64,000 bases of DNA from Gammaproteobacteria bacterium (GTDB lineage: Bacteria > Pseudomonadota > Gammaproteobacteria > Pseudomonadales > UBA5518), in assembly GCA_016718385.1 (NCBI GenBank), contig JADKDK010000006.1, forward strand, positions 434,001-498,000, read 5' to 3'. Of this stretch, positions 46,883 to 57,769 are shown piece after piece. Position numbers and translations under genes: made by a program. The notes beneath the pieces are model-generated. The model was not told the DNA's origin and did no database searches. It worked only from the letters and a program-made list of their open reading frames with translations. Position 1 is the first letter of the stretch; every line of letters begins with the position of its first letter.

Positions 46883-47974
46883 ATGGGATTCAACTGCGGC
46901 ATCGTCGGACTGCCCAACGTCGGCAAGTCCACGCTCTTCAACGCGCTGACGCGCGCCGGCATCGCGGCCTCGAACTTCCCGTTCTGCACCATCGAGCCGA
47001 ACACCGGCATCGTGCCGGTGCCCGATCCCCGGCAGGACCGCATCGCGGAGATCGTGAAGCCGCAGCGCATCGTGCCGACCACGATGGAGTTCGTGGACAT
47101 CGCGGGCCTGGTGGCCGGCGCCTCGAAGGGCGAGGGCCTCGGCAACCAGTTCCTCGCCAACATCCGCGAGACCGACGCCATCGCGCACGTGGTGCGCTGC
47201 TTCGCCGACGACAACGTGATCCACGTCGCGAGCCGCATCGACCCGGTGAACGACATCGAGGTGATCAACACCGAGCTCGCGCTCGCCGACCTCGACAGCG
47301 CCGAACGCCAGCTGCAGCGCGTCACCCGCTTCGCCAAGGGCGGTGACAAGGACGCGATCCGCCAGAAGGACCTGCTGGAGAAACTGGTCCCGCACCTGAA
47401 CGAAGGGCTCCCGGCGCGCGCGCTGGCGCTCTCCGACGACGAGAAGGCGACGCTGCGCGAGTTCAACCTGCTCACCGCCAAACCGACGATGTACATCGCG
47501 AACGTGGCCGAGGACGGCTTCGGGAACAACCCGCACCTCGAGGCGGTCGAGAAGCTCGCTGCCGCCGAGGGCGCGATGGTGGTGCCGATCTGCAACAAGC
47601 TCGAGTCCGAGATCGCCGAGCTGGAAGAAGACGAACGCGCCGAGTTCCTCGCCGAGCTCGGCTTCGAGGAGCCCGGCCTGAACCGCGTGATCCGCGCCGG
47701 CTACCGCCTGCTTAATCTGCAGACCTACTTCACCGCGGGCGTGCAGGAAGTGCGCGCCTGGACCGTGCGCATCGGCGCCAGGGCTCCCGAGGCCGCCGGC
47801 GTGATCCATACCGATTTCCAGAAGGGATTCATCCGCGCCGAGGTGATCGCCTACGCCGACTTCGTGCAGTACAAGGGCGAACAGGGCGCGAAGGACGCCG
47901 GCAAGTGGCGCCTCGAAGGCAAGGAATACGTGGTGCAGGACGGCGACGTGATCCACTTCCGCTTCAACGTCTGA
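46883..47974 (+). CDS. ychF: Redox-regulated ATPase YchF (OLA1)
   Basis: Obg-family P-loop protein that prefers ATP over GTP and associates with ribosomes. The 363 residues contain Walker A GLPNVGKST (about 9-17), DIAGLVAGASKGEGLGNQFL, NKLE in place of the GTP-specifying NKxD, and the C-terminal TGS domain ending in GDVIHFRFNV. Directly after pth. Confidence 0.98.
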   Translation: MGFNCGIVGLPNVGKSTLFNALTRAGIAASNFPFCTIEPNTGIVPVPDPRQDRIAEIVKPQRIVPTTMEFVDIAGLVAGASKGEGLGNQFLANIRETDAIAHVVRCFADDNVIHVASRIDPVNDIEVINTELALADLDSAERQLQRVTRFAKGGDKDAIRQKDLLEKLVPHLNEGLPARALALSDDEKATLREFNLLTAKPTMYIANVAEDGFGNNPHLEAVEKLAAAEGAMVVPICNKLESEIAELEEDERAEFLAELGFEEPGLNRVIRAGYRLLNLQTYFTAGVQEVRAWTVRIGARAPEAAGVIHTDFQKGFIRAEVIAYADFVQYKGEQGAKDAGKWRLEGKEYVVQDGDVIHFRFNV

Positions 47975-48023
47975 GCCTGGCGCGAAACGGTAATTTCCCG
48001 CGCTCGCGGAACCGCGCCGGCCA

Positions 48024-48052
48024 TTGACACGATCGGGGCCAGTGCGGAAAAT
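48024..48052 (+). promoter_or_regulatory. Promoter of the tRNA-Met gene
   Basis: Perfect -35 TTGACA (48024-48029), 17-base spacer and a -10-like GAAAAT (48047-48052), followed by a GC-rich discriminator before the tRNA at 48064, typical of stringently controlled stable-RNA promoters. Confidence 0.7.
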
Positions 48053-48063
48053 TCGCGGCCCGT

Positions 48064-48140
48064 GGCGACGTAGCTCAGTCGGTTAGAGCACAGCATTCAT
48101 AATGCTGGGGTCGGTGGTTCGAGCCCACCCGTCGCTACCA
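48064..48140 (+). tRNA. tRNA-Met (anticodon CAU, elongator type)
   Basis: A 77-base cloverleaf with encoded CCA; anticodon stem CAGCA/TGCTG with loop TTCATAA; acceptor GGCGACG with CGTCGCT (terminal G-U). It resembles elongator tRNA-Met in the TAGCTCAG D-arm and GGGGTC region. A tRNA-Ile2 (lysidine-modified CAU) is less likely. Confidence 0.93.
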
Positions 48141-48158
48141 TCTCCTCTTCGACAGCCG

Positions 48159-49169
48159 ATGCAACTCTCCATCCTCGACCAGTCCATCGTGCGCCCCGGC
48201 AGCGACGCGCGCGCGGCCTTTGCCGAAACCCTCGCGCTCGCGCGCCACGCCGAGCGACTCGGCTACGAGCGCTTCTGGGTGTCCGAGCACCACGACTCGC
48301 CGGTGATCGCGGGCAGTTCGCCCGAGGTGCTGCTGGCGGCGATAGGCGCTGCCACGACGACGATCCGCATCGGCTCCGGCGGCGTGATGCTGCCGCACTA
48401 CAGCGCCTACAAGGTCGCGGAAAATTTCGCGGTGCTCTCGAACCTGTACCCGGGCCGCGTGGACCTCGGCGTCGGCCGCGCGCCGGGGGCCGACATGAAC
48501 GCGGCGATCGCGCTCGCCGCCGACGGGCGCCCGAAGTTCGAGCGCTTCCCGCAGCTGCTGCGCACACTGACCGAGGCGCTGTGGAACCCGGCCTTCCGCC
48601 CGCGCGTGGGCCCGGTGCCGGCCGGACAGATCCCGGTGTGGGTGCTGGGCACCAGCCCCGACAGCGCGCTGCTGGCGGCCGAACTGGGGCTGCCCTACGC
48701 GGTGGCGCTGTTCATCAACCCGCAGTTCGACCCGCGCATCGTCGAGGCGTACCGCAGTCGTTTCCGCCCCTCGCCGCTGCAGCCCGAGCCGCGCGTGATG
48801 ATCGCGATGAACGCGTTCTGCGCCGACGACGAGGCGCACGCCGCGACGATGACACGCGCGGCCGACATCACCTACATCCGCTTCCTGACGCAGCGCGGAG
48901 AGATCGCGATGTGCTCGCCCGAGGACGCCGCGCAGCATGTGTTCAGCCCCGAGGAGCACGCCTTCGTGCAGGGCGTCTCGCGCGTGCGCGCGGTGGGCAC
49001 GCCGCAGACGATCCGCGTGCGGGTGACGCAACTCGCCACGCAATTCCACGCCGACGAGGTGATGGCGGTGTGCAACAGCTTCCACTTCTCCGACCGGCTG
49101 CGCTCGTTCGAGTTGCTCGCACAGGCCTTCGCGGTGGTGGGTGTAGGGGCTGGGGGGCATCGCCGGTGA
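48159..49169 (+). CDS. LLM-class flavin-dependent oxidoreductase (YhbW-like)
   Basis: Luciferase-like monooxygenase family TIM barrel of 336 residues. Typical segments are LSILDQSIVRPG at the N-terminus, WVSEHHDSPVIAGSSPEVL, RIGSGGVMLPHYSAYKVAE and VDLGVGRAPG. These enzymes use FMNH2; the substrate is unknown. The ATG at 48159 lies 18 bases after the tRNA-Met 3' end, so it may be co-transcribed. The 3' end runs directly into a palindromic repeat cluster. Confidence 0.85.
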   Translation: MQLSILDQSIVRPGSDARAAFAETLALARHAERLGYERFWVSEHHDSPVIAGSSPEVLLAAIGAATTTIRIGSGGVMLPHYSAYKVAENFAVLSNLYPGRVDLGVGRAPGADMNAAIALAADGRPKFERFPQLLRTLTEALWNPAFRPRVGPVPAGQIPVWVLGTSPDSALLAAELGLPYAVALFINPQFDPRIVEAYRSRFRPSPLQPEPRVMIAMNAFCADDEAHAATMTRAADITYIRFLTQRGEIAMCSPEDAAQHVFSPEEHAFVQGVSRVRAVGTPQTIRVRVTQLATQFHADEVMAVCNSFHFSDRLRSFELLAQAFAVVGVGAGGHRR

Positions 49170-49170
49170 T

Positions 49171-49299
49171 GGGCATCCATGCCGACGGCCAGGATGCGTG
49201 CGCGATGCGGCGGGTTCGGCTTTGCCGAACCCTTGGGACCTAGGCGGCCGACCCATCAGCCCGACCTGCAGGAATGTCAGGCTGAAGCCTGACCCACGG
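49171..49299. repeat. REP-like palindrome cluster
   Basis: Contains GGGTTCGGCTTTGCCGAACCC (49212-49232, a perfect 9-bp stem) and GTCAGGCTGAAGCCTGAC (49276-49293), plus a GGCATCCATGCC motif close to the one in the 32.5 kb cluster. It fills the gap between two convergent genes. The right-hand palindrome contributes the last codons and the TGA stop of the minus-strand nuclease gene. Confidence 0.7.
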
Positions 49300-50689
49300 A
49301 CGGCAGCGGCACCACCTGCGGGTGGCGGCTGCGCATCAGGTGCTTCACCAGCAGCTTGTAGGTGTCCATGTCGAAGGCGGGGCGGCGCGCGAGGGGCTCG
49401 CGTCCGTACAGTTCGTCCTCGCTGCGGAAGGTGCCGAGGTAGCACCAGCGGTCGACCACGTGCAGTTCCTCGAGTCCGCCGCCGGACTGCCGCTCGCGGA
49501 TGCCTATCGCACCGCTCCACGGCCAGCTCACGAGTTTCAGTCTTGCCAGCGCCGTCGCGAGCCGCGCCTGGTGCGCGAGCAGGGGCTCGTGCCCACCACA
49601 GGCACCGCCGCACTTGCCCACCTGGTGGCGGAAACACGTGCCCGGCGCCGGCTTTTCCAGTCCGACAAGGCGCAGGCACAGCCGGTATTCGTCGGCGAGC
49701 CCGAGCAGCGCCTTCTTCGCCTGGACCTTCGAGCGGAACAAACCGTAGAGTTGCGCGAGTCCGTCCCCGGCGATGTCGCCGCCACCGACGATCTCCGGGA
49801 TGCCGTCGGCCTCATTGTTCCAGCGGATCGAGACCAGCGCGGCGTGGCGGCGCAGCTGGCGGTTGTAGATGGGCGCCAGGTCCTTCACCAGCTGCGCCTC
49901 GCGCAGCAACGCGCCGAGCTCGCCCGCCGACTCCCGCCACTCCACGCGCGCGGTCTGCTGCGCCATCTGCATCTCGCGGTGACTGCTGTGGTCGGCGGCG
50001 AAATGCGACAGCACGCGCGAGCGCAGCCTGACGCTCTTGCCCACGTAGAGCGGCGTGTCGCGCTCGTCGTAGAAGAGATAGACGCCCGGCGTGTCGGGAA
50101 TCGCGTCGAGCGCCTCCCACGACAGCCGCGCCGGCAGCGAGGGGCGCTGCGTCAGCGTGTCGATATGCTGCGCGAGGTCCGCGATGCCCGACGCCGCAAG
50201 CTGTGCCACGAACTGCCACGTGGCCTCGGCATCGCCCAGCGCGCGGTGGCGCGCCGCACAGCTCAGACCATGGCGCTGGATGATGGCATCGAGATTGTGG
50301 CGCGCGTGCTGCGGGAACAGGCGGCGCGAGAGCTTCACGGTGCACAGCACCGGCCCGCGCAGCGCCAGGTTGCAGCGCTTCAGCGCGTTGCGCAGGAAGC
50401 CGTGGTCGAAGCGCGCGTTGTGCGCGACGAAGGTCGCGCCGTCGAGGCGCCGCTGCACTTCCTGCGCCACGTCCTCGAAGGCCGGCTGCCCCGCGACCAT
50501 CGCGTTCGTGATGCCGGTGAGCGACTGGATCGCCTCGGGGATCGACATGCCGGGATCGAGCAGCTGCTGCCAGCGCTCGGTGACGGCGCCATCGCGCACA
50601 CTGACGATCGCGATCTCGGTGATGCGGTCATGAACCGGGTTGCAGCCGGTGGTCTCGAGGTCAACGAATGCGTATGCGCCCGCCAGCAT
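49277..50689 (-). CDS. Fused DEDDh 3'-5' exonuclease and GIY-YIG endonuclease (UvrC/Cho-like)
   Basis: Residues 1-175 form a DnaQ-type exonuclease (FVDLETTG with Asp10/Glu12, HNARFDHGFL, HRALGDAEAT). Residues about 210-290 form a GIY-YIG nuclease (PGVYLFYDERDTPLYVGKSVRLRSRV), and the rest resembles the Cho/UvrC N-terminal half, including a Cys cluster CFRHQVGKCGGACGG. The fusion is known in proteobacteria and probably acts in DNA repair, excising damage or processing nicks. Start at 50689 with GGAG five bases upstream; a start at 50725 is possible. The last residues are encoded by a repeat. Confidence 0.85.
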   Translation of the reverse strand: MLAGAYAFVDLETTGCNPVHDRITEIAIVSVRDGAVTERWQQLLDPGMSIPEAIQSLTGITNAMVAGQPAFEDVAQEVQRRLDGATFVAHNARFDHGFLRNALKRCNLALRGPVLCTVKLSRRLFPQHARHNLDAIIQRHGLSCAARHRALGDAEATWQFVAQLAASGIADLAQHIDTLTQRPSLPARLSWEALDAIPDTPGVYLFYDERDTPLYVGKSVRLRSRVLSHFAADHSSHREMQMAQQTARVEWRESAGELGALLREAQLVKDLAPIYNRQLRRHAALVSIRWNNEADGIPEIVGGGDIAGDGLAQLYGLFRSKVQAKKALLGLADEYRLCLRLVGLEKPAPGTCFRHQVGKCGGACGGHEPLLAHQARLATALARLKLVSWPWSGAIGIRERQSGGGLEELHVVDRWCYLGTFRSEDELYGREPLARRPAFDMDTYKLLVKHLMRSRHPQVVPLPSVGQASA

Positions 50690-50755
50690 GCGATCTCCGT
50701 CGGAAACTGTACCGATGTACAGCATTCTGGCACGCCGCCGCTCGCGGCGGCAACC

Positions 50756-51739
50756 TCAGGCGTAGAACTGCGCGTACCAGCGGCGGTAGCGCGCGAACGG
50801 CCCGTCGACCTCGGCCAGCGCCGGCGTGGCGCGGAAGACCTTGTGCTCCCATACCGGGATGTCATCGGCGTAGTCGCGCAGGAAACCCTCGGCCCAGCCC
50901 TGTGCCAGCGCCTCGTCGATGTCCGGCGCGACCCAGAACGATTGCGGGTTGTAGACCACTCCGGCCTCGGTCGGCGTCATGAGGTTCAGCGAGATCGCGC
51001 GCAGCCGCCCGGTGAAGCGCGTGTAGCTGAAGCCCGGCCCGACGTTGTACGAGACCACGTCATCGGCATTCGCGGCGGTCGCTGACTGGTAGCCCTCGCC
51101 ACTGTTGTCGACCTTGATGCGCATCTGGAAGCGCGGGCCGTCGGGAATCCAGTCGATCGAGTGCGCCTTCCAGCGGTGCATGGCCTCGAAGTGCGTGATG
51201 TCGACCGCGTTTTCCATCATCTCCTGCGGGTGGGAGCGCACGTTCCAGACATGCCGACGCACCTCGCGATAGCCGCCGTCCTCGATCTCGGGGATGCGTT
51301 CGATCGCATAGCCCGGCGCGCGTCCCGCGGCGTCGTGCCAGGCGAAGACCAGCCGGTTGCGTTCGAGCGCAGGCAGCAGTTGCAGCTTCGCGTTGGCCGG
51401 CACGCGCTTCGCGCCGCCGGCGAACACGCAGGCGCCGCTGCCGTCGTAACGCCAGTGGTGAAACGGGCAGCGCAGTTCGCCGCCGACCACCGTGGCGCCG
51501 TGCCCGAGGTAGGCGCCCAGATGCGGGCAATAGGCGTCGGCCACGCGCACCGCGCCGCCGCCGTCGCGCCAGGCCACCAGGTCGCGGCCGAAACGATGCA
51601 GCGCCAGCACTTCGCCGGGGCTCACCTCGTCGGCGAAGCACAACGGGAACCAGCCGTTCGGGAAGGCCGGGAACGGGAAGCGGTATGCCTCGGGGTGCGC
51701 CGTGCTGAAGGCGCGGGGTGGCTGGTCCTGCGATGGCAT
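50756..51739 (-). CDS. Rieske-type non-heme iron oxygenase (ring-hydroxylating family)
   Basis: 327-residue oxygenase alpha-type subunit. Rieske [2Fe-2S] ligands are Cys71-x-His73 and Cys91-x2-His94 (CPHLGAYLGHG, CPFHHW); the mononuclear iron site is in ENAVDITHFEAMH (Asp180, His183, His188). The layout resembles single-component steroid oxygenases such as KshA and the DAF-36/Neverland group, so a sterol or hydrophobic substrate is possible but unproven. No reductase or ferredoxin gene is adjacent. It is divergent from gpx. Confidence 0.82.
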   Translation of the reverse strand: MPSQDQPPRAFSTAHPEAYRFPFPAFPNGWFPLCFADEVSPGEVLALHRFGRDLVAWRDGGGAVRVADAYCPHLGAYLGHGATVVGGELRCPFHHWRYDGSGACVFAGGAKRVPANAKLQLLPALERNRLVFAWHDAAGRAPGYAIERIPEIEDGGYREVRRHVWNVRSHPQEMMENAVDITHFEAMHRWKAHSIDWIPDGPRFQMRIKVDNSGEGYQSATAANADDVVSYNVGPGFSYTRFTGRLRAISLNLMTPTEAGVVYNPQSFWVAPDIDEALAQGWAEGFLRDYADDIPVWEHKVFRATPALAEVDGPFARYRRWYAQFYA

Positions 51740-51887
51740 GTCACTCGACTCCGGTGTCGTGTAGCTTGCGGCCGGCTTGATCCGGCGGCGGCTTGCCGGC
51801 GTATTATGCAGCCTTATCCCGGCATGCGCCTCGTCCGTTCGGGGCGAGGCGGGCAGTGCCGGCAACCCACGCGGGAGCGCGATCACC

Positions 51888-52370
51888 ATGACATCGATCT
51901 ACGACTTCACCTGCAAGACCTCGAAGGGCCAGGCAAAGACGCTGAAGGACTACGCCGGCAAGGTGCTGCTGATCGTGAACACCGCCAGCAAGTGCGGGCT
52001 CACGCCGCAGTTCGAGGGGCTGGAGGCGCTGCACGACAGGTACGCCGCCAAGGGTCTCGCGATACTCGGTTTCCCCTGCAACCAGTTCGGCCATCAGGAC
52101 CCCGGCAGCGACGCCGAGATCCTCGAGTTCTGCCAGCTGAAGTACGACGTGAAGTTCCCGATGTTCGCCAAGATCGAGGTGAACGGTGCCGGCGCCGACC
52201 CCCTCTACCGGTATCTGAAGAAAGAGGCGCCCGGTCTGCTCGGCTCCGAGGCGATCAAGTGGAACTTCACCAAGTTCCTGGTCGATCGCGAGGGCAACGT
52301 GGTAGAACGCTTCGCGCCCACCGACACGCCGGAGTCGATCGAGAAGAAGATCGTGGCGCTGCTGGGGTAG
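51888..52370 (+). CDS. gpx: Cysteine-type glutathione/thioredoxin peroxidase
   Basis: Reduces hydroperoxides. The 160 residues contain the catalytic Cys36 in NTASKCGLTPQ, Gln66/Cys64 in FPCNQFG and Trp125 in KWNFTKFL. There is no selenocysteine. The resolving-type cysteine pattern suggests thioredoxin as reductant. Start ATG 51888 is preferred over an in-frame ATG upstream. The TAG stop is the tail of a GTAG repeat head. Confidence 0.93.
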   Translation: MTSIYDFTCKTSKGQAKTLKDYAGKVLLIVNTASKCGLTPQFEGLEALHDRYAAKGLAILGFPCNQFGHQDPGSDAEILEFCQLKYDVKFPMFAKIEVNGAGADPLYRYLKKEAPGLLGSEAIKWNFTKFLVDREGNVVERFAPTDTPESIEKKIVALLG

Positions 52371-52423
52371 GTCCGGATTCGTGGGTCGATTGTCCGGCTT
52401 GTCCGGCTGAAGCCGGACCCACG
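52367..52423. repeat. REP-like palindromes at the gpx/prfC convergence
   Basis: Starts with GTAG overlapping the gpx stop codon, then GTCCGGATTCGTGGGTC and a perfect palindrome GTCCGGCTGAAGCCGGAC (52401-52418) with a CCACG outer end, in the same family as the 36.9 kb pair. It ends three bases before the prfC stop codon and may act as a bidirectional terminator. Confidence 0.75.
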
Positions 52424-52425
52424 CT

Positions 52426-55231
<2,806 letters not shown>

Positions 55232-55425
55232 GAGGAACCTCCACCCGAAGGGGCTGCGCGAAAAACGGGCCGGCCATTCTAGCCGCGCCACCGCCGCGAT
55301 CCCATCGCCGCCAGCGGCAAAAATAAAGCGAACAGCCAGCGCTGCGGCCGGGCGACCGCGACTGCGGTACCTCTGCCACGGTTTTTCCGCTAGCATCGCG
55401 GCCTCCGCCGGACCGCTGCGCCCCG

Positions 55426-56475
55426 ATGCAAGAACTCCTGATACTGCAACCCGACGACTGGCACCTGCACCTGCGCGACGGCGCGGCGCTCGCGCTCACG
55501 GTCAACGCCACCGCGCGGGTGTTCCGGCGCGCCATCGTGATGCCGAACCTGAAGCCCCCGGTAACCACGACCGCGGAGGCGCTTGCCTACCGCGCGCGCA
55601 TCCTGGAGGCGCTCGACCCGGCTGTCAGCCGCGACTTCGAGCCGCTGATGACGCTGTACCTCACCGACAACACGCCCCCCGCCGAGATCGCCCGTGCCCG
55701 CGAGAGCGGCTGCGTGCACGCGGTGAAGCTCTACCCCGCCGGCGCCACCACCAACAGCGACGCCGGCGTCACCGACCTCGGCCGTTGCCGCCCGGCGCTG
55801 GCCGAGATGGAACGCCTCGGCGTGCCGCTGCTCGTGCACGGCGAGGTCACCGGCGCGGACACCGACGTATTCGATCGCGAGAAGGTGTTCATCGATACCG
55901 TGCTGGCGCCGCTGCTGGGCGATTTCCCGGCGCTGAAGGTCGTCTTCGAGCACATCACCACGGCCGATGCCGTGGCCTTCGTGGAGGCCGGTCCGCAGAA
56001 CCTCGCGGCCACGATCACGCCGCACCACCTGCTCTACAACCGCAACCACATGCTGGCCGGCTCGATCCGCCCGCACTTCTTCTGCCTGCCGGTGCTCAAA
56101 CGCAACACGCATCAGCAGGCCCTCGTGCGCGCCGCCACCGGCGGCTCGCCGCGCTTCTTCCTCGGCACCGATTCCGCGCCCCATGCGCGCGCCACCAAGG
56201 AGTGTGCCAGCGGCTGCGCCGGCATCTACAGCGCGCATGCTGCACTGGAAAGCTACGCGGCGGTGTTCGAGGCCGAGGGCGCGCTCGCTCGACTGGAAGG
56301 TTTCGCGAGCCTCCACGGCGCGGATTTCTACGGCCTGCCACGCAACACGCGGCGCATCCGGCTGCGCCGCGAGTCGTGGCAGGCGCCGGCGAGCCTGGCG
56401 TTCGGCGAGGACACGCTGGTCCCGATGTGCGCAGGCGAGACCATCGCCTGGCGCGTCAGCGCGGCGGAGGCGTGA
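55426..56475 (+). CDS. pyrC: Dihydroorotase
   Basis: Third step of pyrimidine synthesis. Class II dihydroorotase (349 residues) with metal ligands His13/His15 in DDWHLHLRDG, the carbamylated Lys101 in HAVKLYPAGATTNS, and HGEVT, FEHITT and GTDSAPH motifs. rnt starts one base after its stop. Divergent from argG. Confidence 0.97.
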   Translation: MQELLILQPDDWHLHLRDGAALALTVNATARVFRRAIVMPNLKPPVTTTAEALAYRARILEALDPAVSRDFEPLMTLYLTDNTPPAEIARARESGCVHAVKLYPAGATTNSDAGVTDLGRCRPALAEMERLGVPLLVHGEVTGADTDVFDREKVFIDTVLAPLLGDFPALKVVFEHITTADAVAFVEAGPQNLAATITPHHLLYNRNHMLAGSIRPHFFCLPVLKRNTHQQALVRAATGGSPRFFLGTDSAPHARATKECASGCAGIYSAHAALESYAAVFEAEGALARLEGFASLHGADFYGLPRNTRRIRLRRESWQAPASLAFGEDTLVPMCAGETIAWRVSAAEA

Positions 56476-56476
56476 A

Positions 56477-57157
56477 ATGAAACGTGAGCGCAACGACTGG
56501 CTGCTGGAAGCGGAAGCGACCGGCAACGGCGAAACGCTGATGGCGGCGCGCTTTCGCGGCTACCTGCCGGTGGTGCTGGACGTGGAGACCGGCGGCTTCA
56601 ATGCGCGCACCGACGCCCTGCTGGAAGTGGCGGCAACGCCGCTGGAGATGAGCGAATCGGGCGACCTGGTGTGCGGGCCCACGTTCAGCCACGCGGTACT
56701 GCCATTCGCCGACGCGAACATCGAGCAGGCCTCGCTCGACTTCACCGGCATCGATCCCTACGACACGGAACGCGGCGCCATCGACGAGGGCGAGGCGCTC
56801 AGGAGCCTGTTCTCGGACATCCGCCATGCGGTGCGCGCCGCCGGCTGCAAGCGCGCGATCCTGGTGGGCCACAACGCCTTCTTCGACCACGGCTTCCTGT
56901 TCGCCGCCGCCGAGCGCCAGCAGATCAAGCGCAACCCCTTCCACCCGTTCAGCACCTTCGACACCGTGACCCTGGCGGGCATGGCCTTCGGCCAGACCGT
57001 GCTGGCCAAGGCGTGCGCGATGGCAGGCATCGAATTCAGCGCGCGCAAGGCGCACCGCGCCAGCTACGACTGCGAGAAGACCGCGGAGTTGTTCTGCGTG
57101 ATCGTGAACCGCTGGCAGCAGGCACTGGGCTGGCCGCCGGCGGATCCCAGCGGCTAG
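56477..57157 (+). CDS. rnt: Ribonuclease T
   Basis: DEDDh exoribonuclease that trims tRNA and 5S/23S rRNA 3' ends. The 226 residues contain LDVETGGF (Asp35, Glu37), FTGIDPYD, GHNAFFDHGFL and AHRASYDCEKTAELFC. Immediately after pyrC, the order found in Pseudomonas. Convergent with grxD. Confidence 0.97.
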   Translation: MKRERNDWLLEAEATGNGETLMAARFRGYLPVVLDVETGGFNARTDALLEVAATPLEMSESGDLVCGPTFSHAVLPFADANIEQASLDFTGIDPYDTERGAIDEGEALRSLFSDIRHAVRAAGCKRAILVGHNAFFDHGFLFAAAERQQIKRNPFHPFSTFDTVTLAGMAFGQTVLAKACAMAGIEFSARKAHRASYDCEKTAELFCVIVNRWQQALGWPPADPSG

Positions 57158-57192
57158 CCGGGTATTCGTCCGGAAGAATCCGGAGCTGCGGA

Positions 57193-57522
57193 TCAGGCGT
57201 TCTTGGCCGCCGCTTCCTTGACCAGCGGCAGCAGCTCGCCCTTCTCGTACATCTCGGCGATGATGTCGGAGCCGCCGATCAGTTCGCCGTTGATCCACAG
57301 CTGCGGGAAGGTCGGCCAGTTGCCGTAGGCCGGCAGGTTGGCGCGGATCTCCGGGTTGGCGAGGATATCGACGTAGGCGAAACGCTCGCCGCAGGCCATC
57401 AGCACCTGCGTTGCGCGCGCCGAGAAGCCGCACTGCGGCTGGTTGGGCGAGCCCTTCATGTACAGGATGATCGGGTTGCCCTCGATCTGCTGCTTGATGA
57501 TTTCCATGATGTCCTCGGACAT
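57193..57522 (-). CDS. grxD: Monothiol glutaredoxin (Grx4 type)
   Basis: Iron-sulfur carrier glutaredoxin. The 109 residues contain the monothiol site CGFS (31-34), YMKGSP and the glutathione-binding WPTFPQLW and GGSDI motifs. I chose ATG 57522, with a GAGGTG site about ten bases upstream; a nearer upstream ATG has that site too close. BolA-like IbaG, its usual partner class, is at 10124. Confidence 0.95.
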   Translation of the reverse strand: MSEDIMEIIKQQIEGNPIILYMKGSPNQPQCGFSARATQVLMACGERFAYVDILANPEIRANLPAYGNWPTFPQLWINGELIGGSDIIAEMYEKGELLPLVKEAAAKNA

Positions 57523-57670
57523 GTGCTGCATCCACCTCGTGTGCAAAGTTGTACCCGCCCGGAAGTCTACACGACTCCCCCGCTATAACCCAGTAAAGTA
57601 ATCGGGAATTACCCCGCGGCCCGTCCCGTGATGCAGCGCCGGATCTGCGGATTTGTACGCATATCGAACC

Positions 57671-57699
57671 TTGCGTACGCGGCAGCGCACCGGTAGCAT
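57671..57699 (+). promoter_or_regulatory. Candidate promoter for argD-argF
   Basis: TTGCGT and TAGCAT separated by 17 bases in the grxD-argD gap, about 70 bases before argD. Matches are moderate and no clear ArgR box was seen. Confidence 0.35.
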
Positions 57700-57769
57700 C
57701 GGCCGCTTTTCACGGGGGCAGCAAGGGCTGCCTCTTTGCGTTTTGGCAACCTTGAAACGAGGCGCAACC

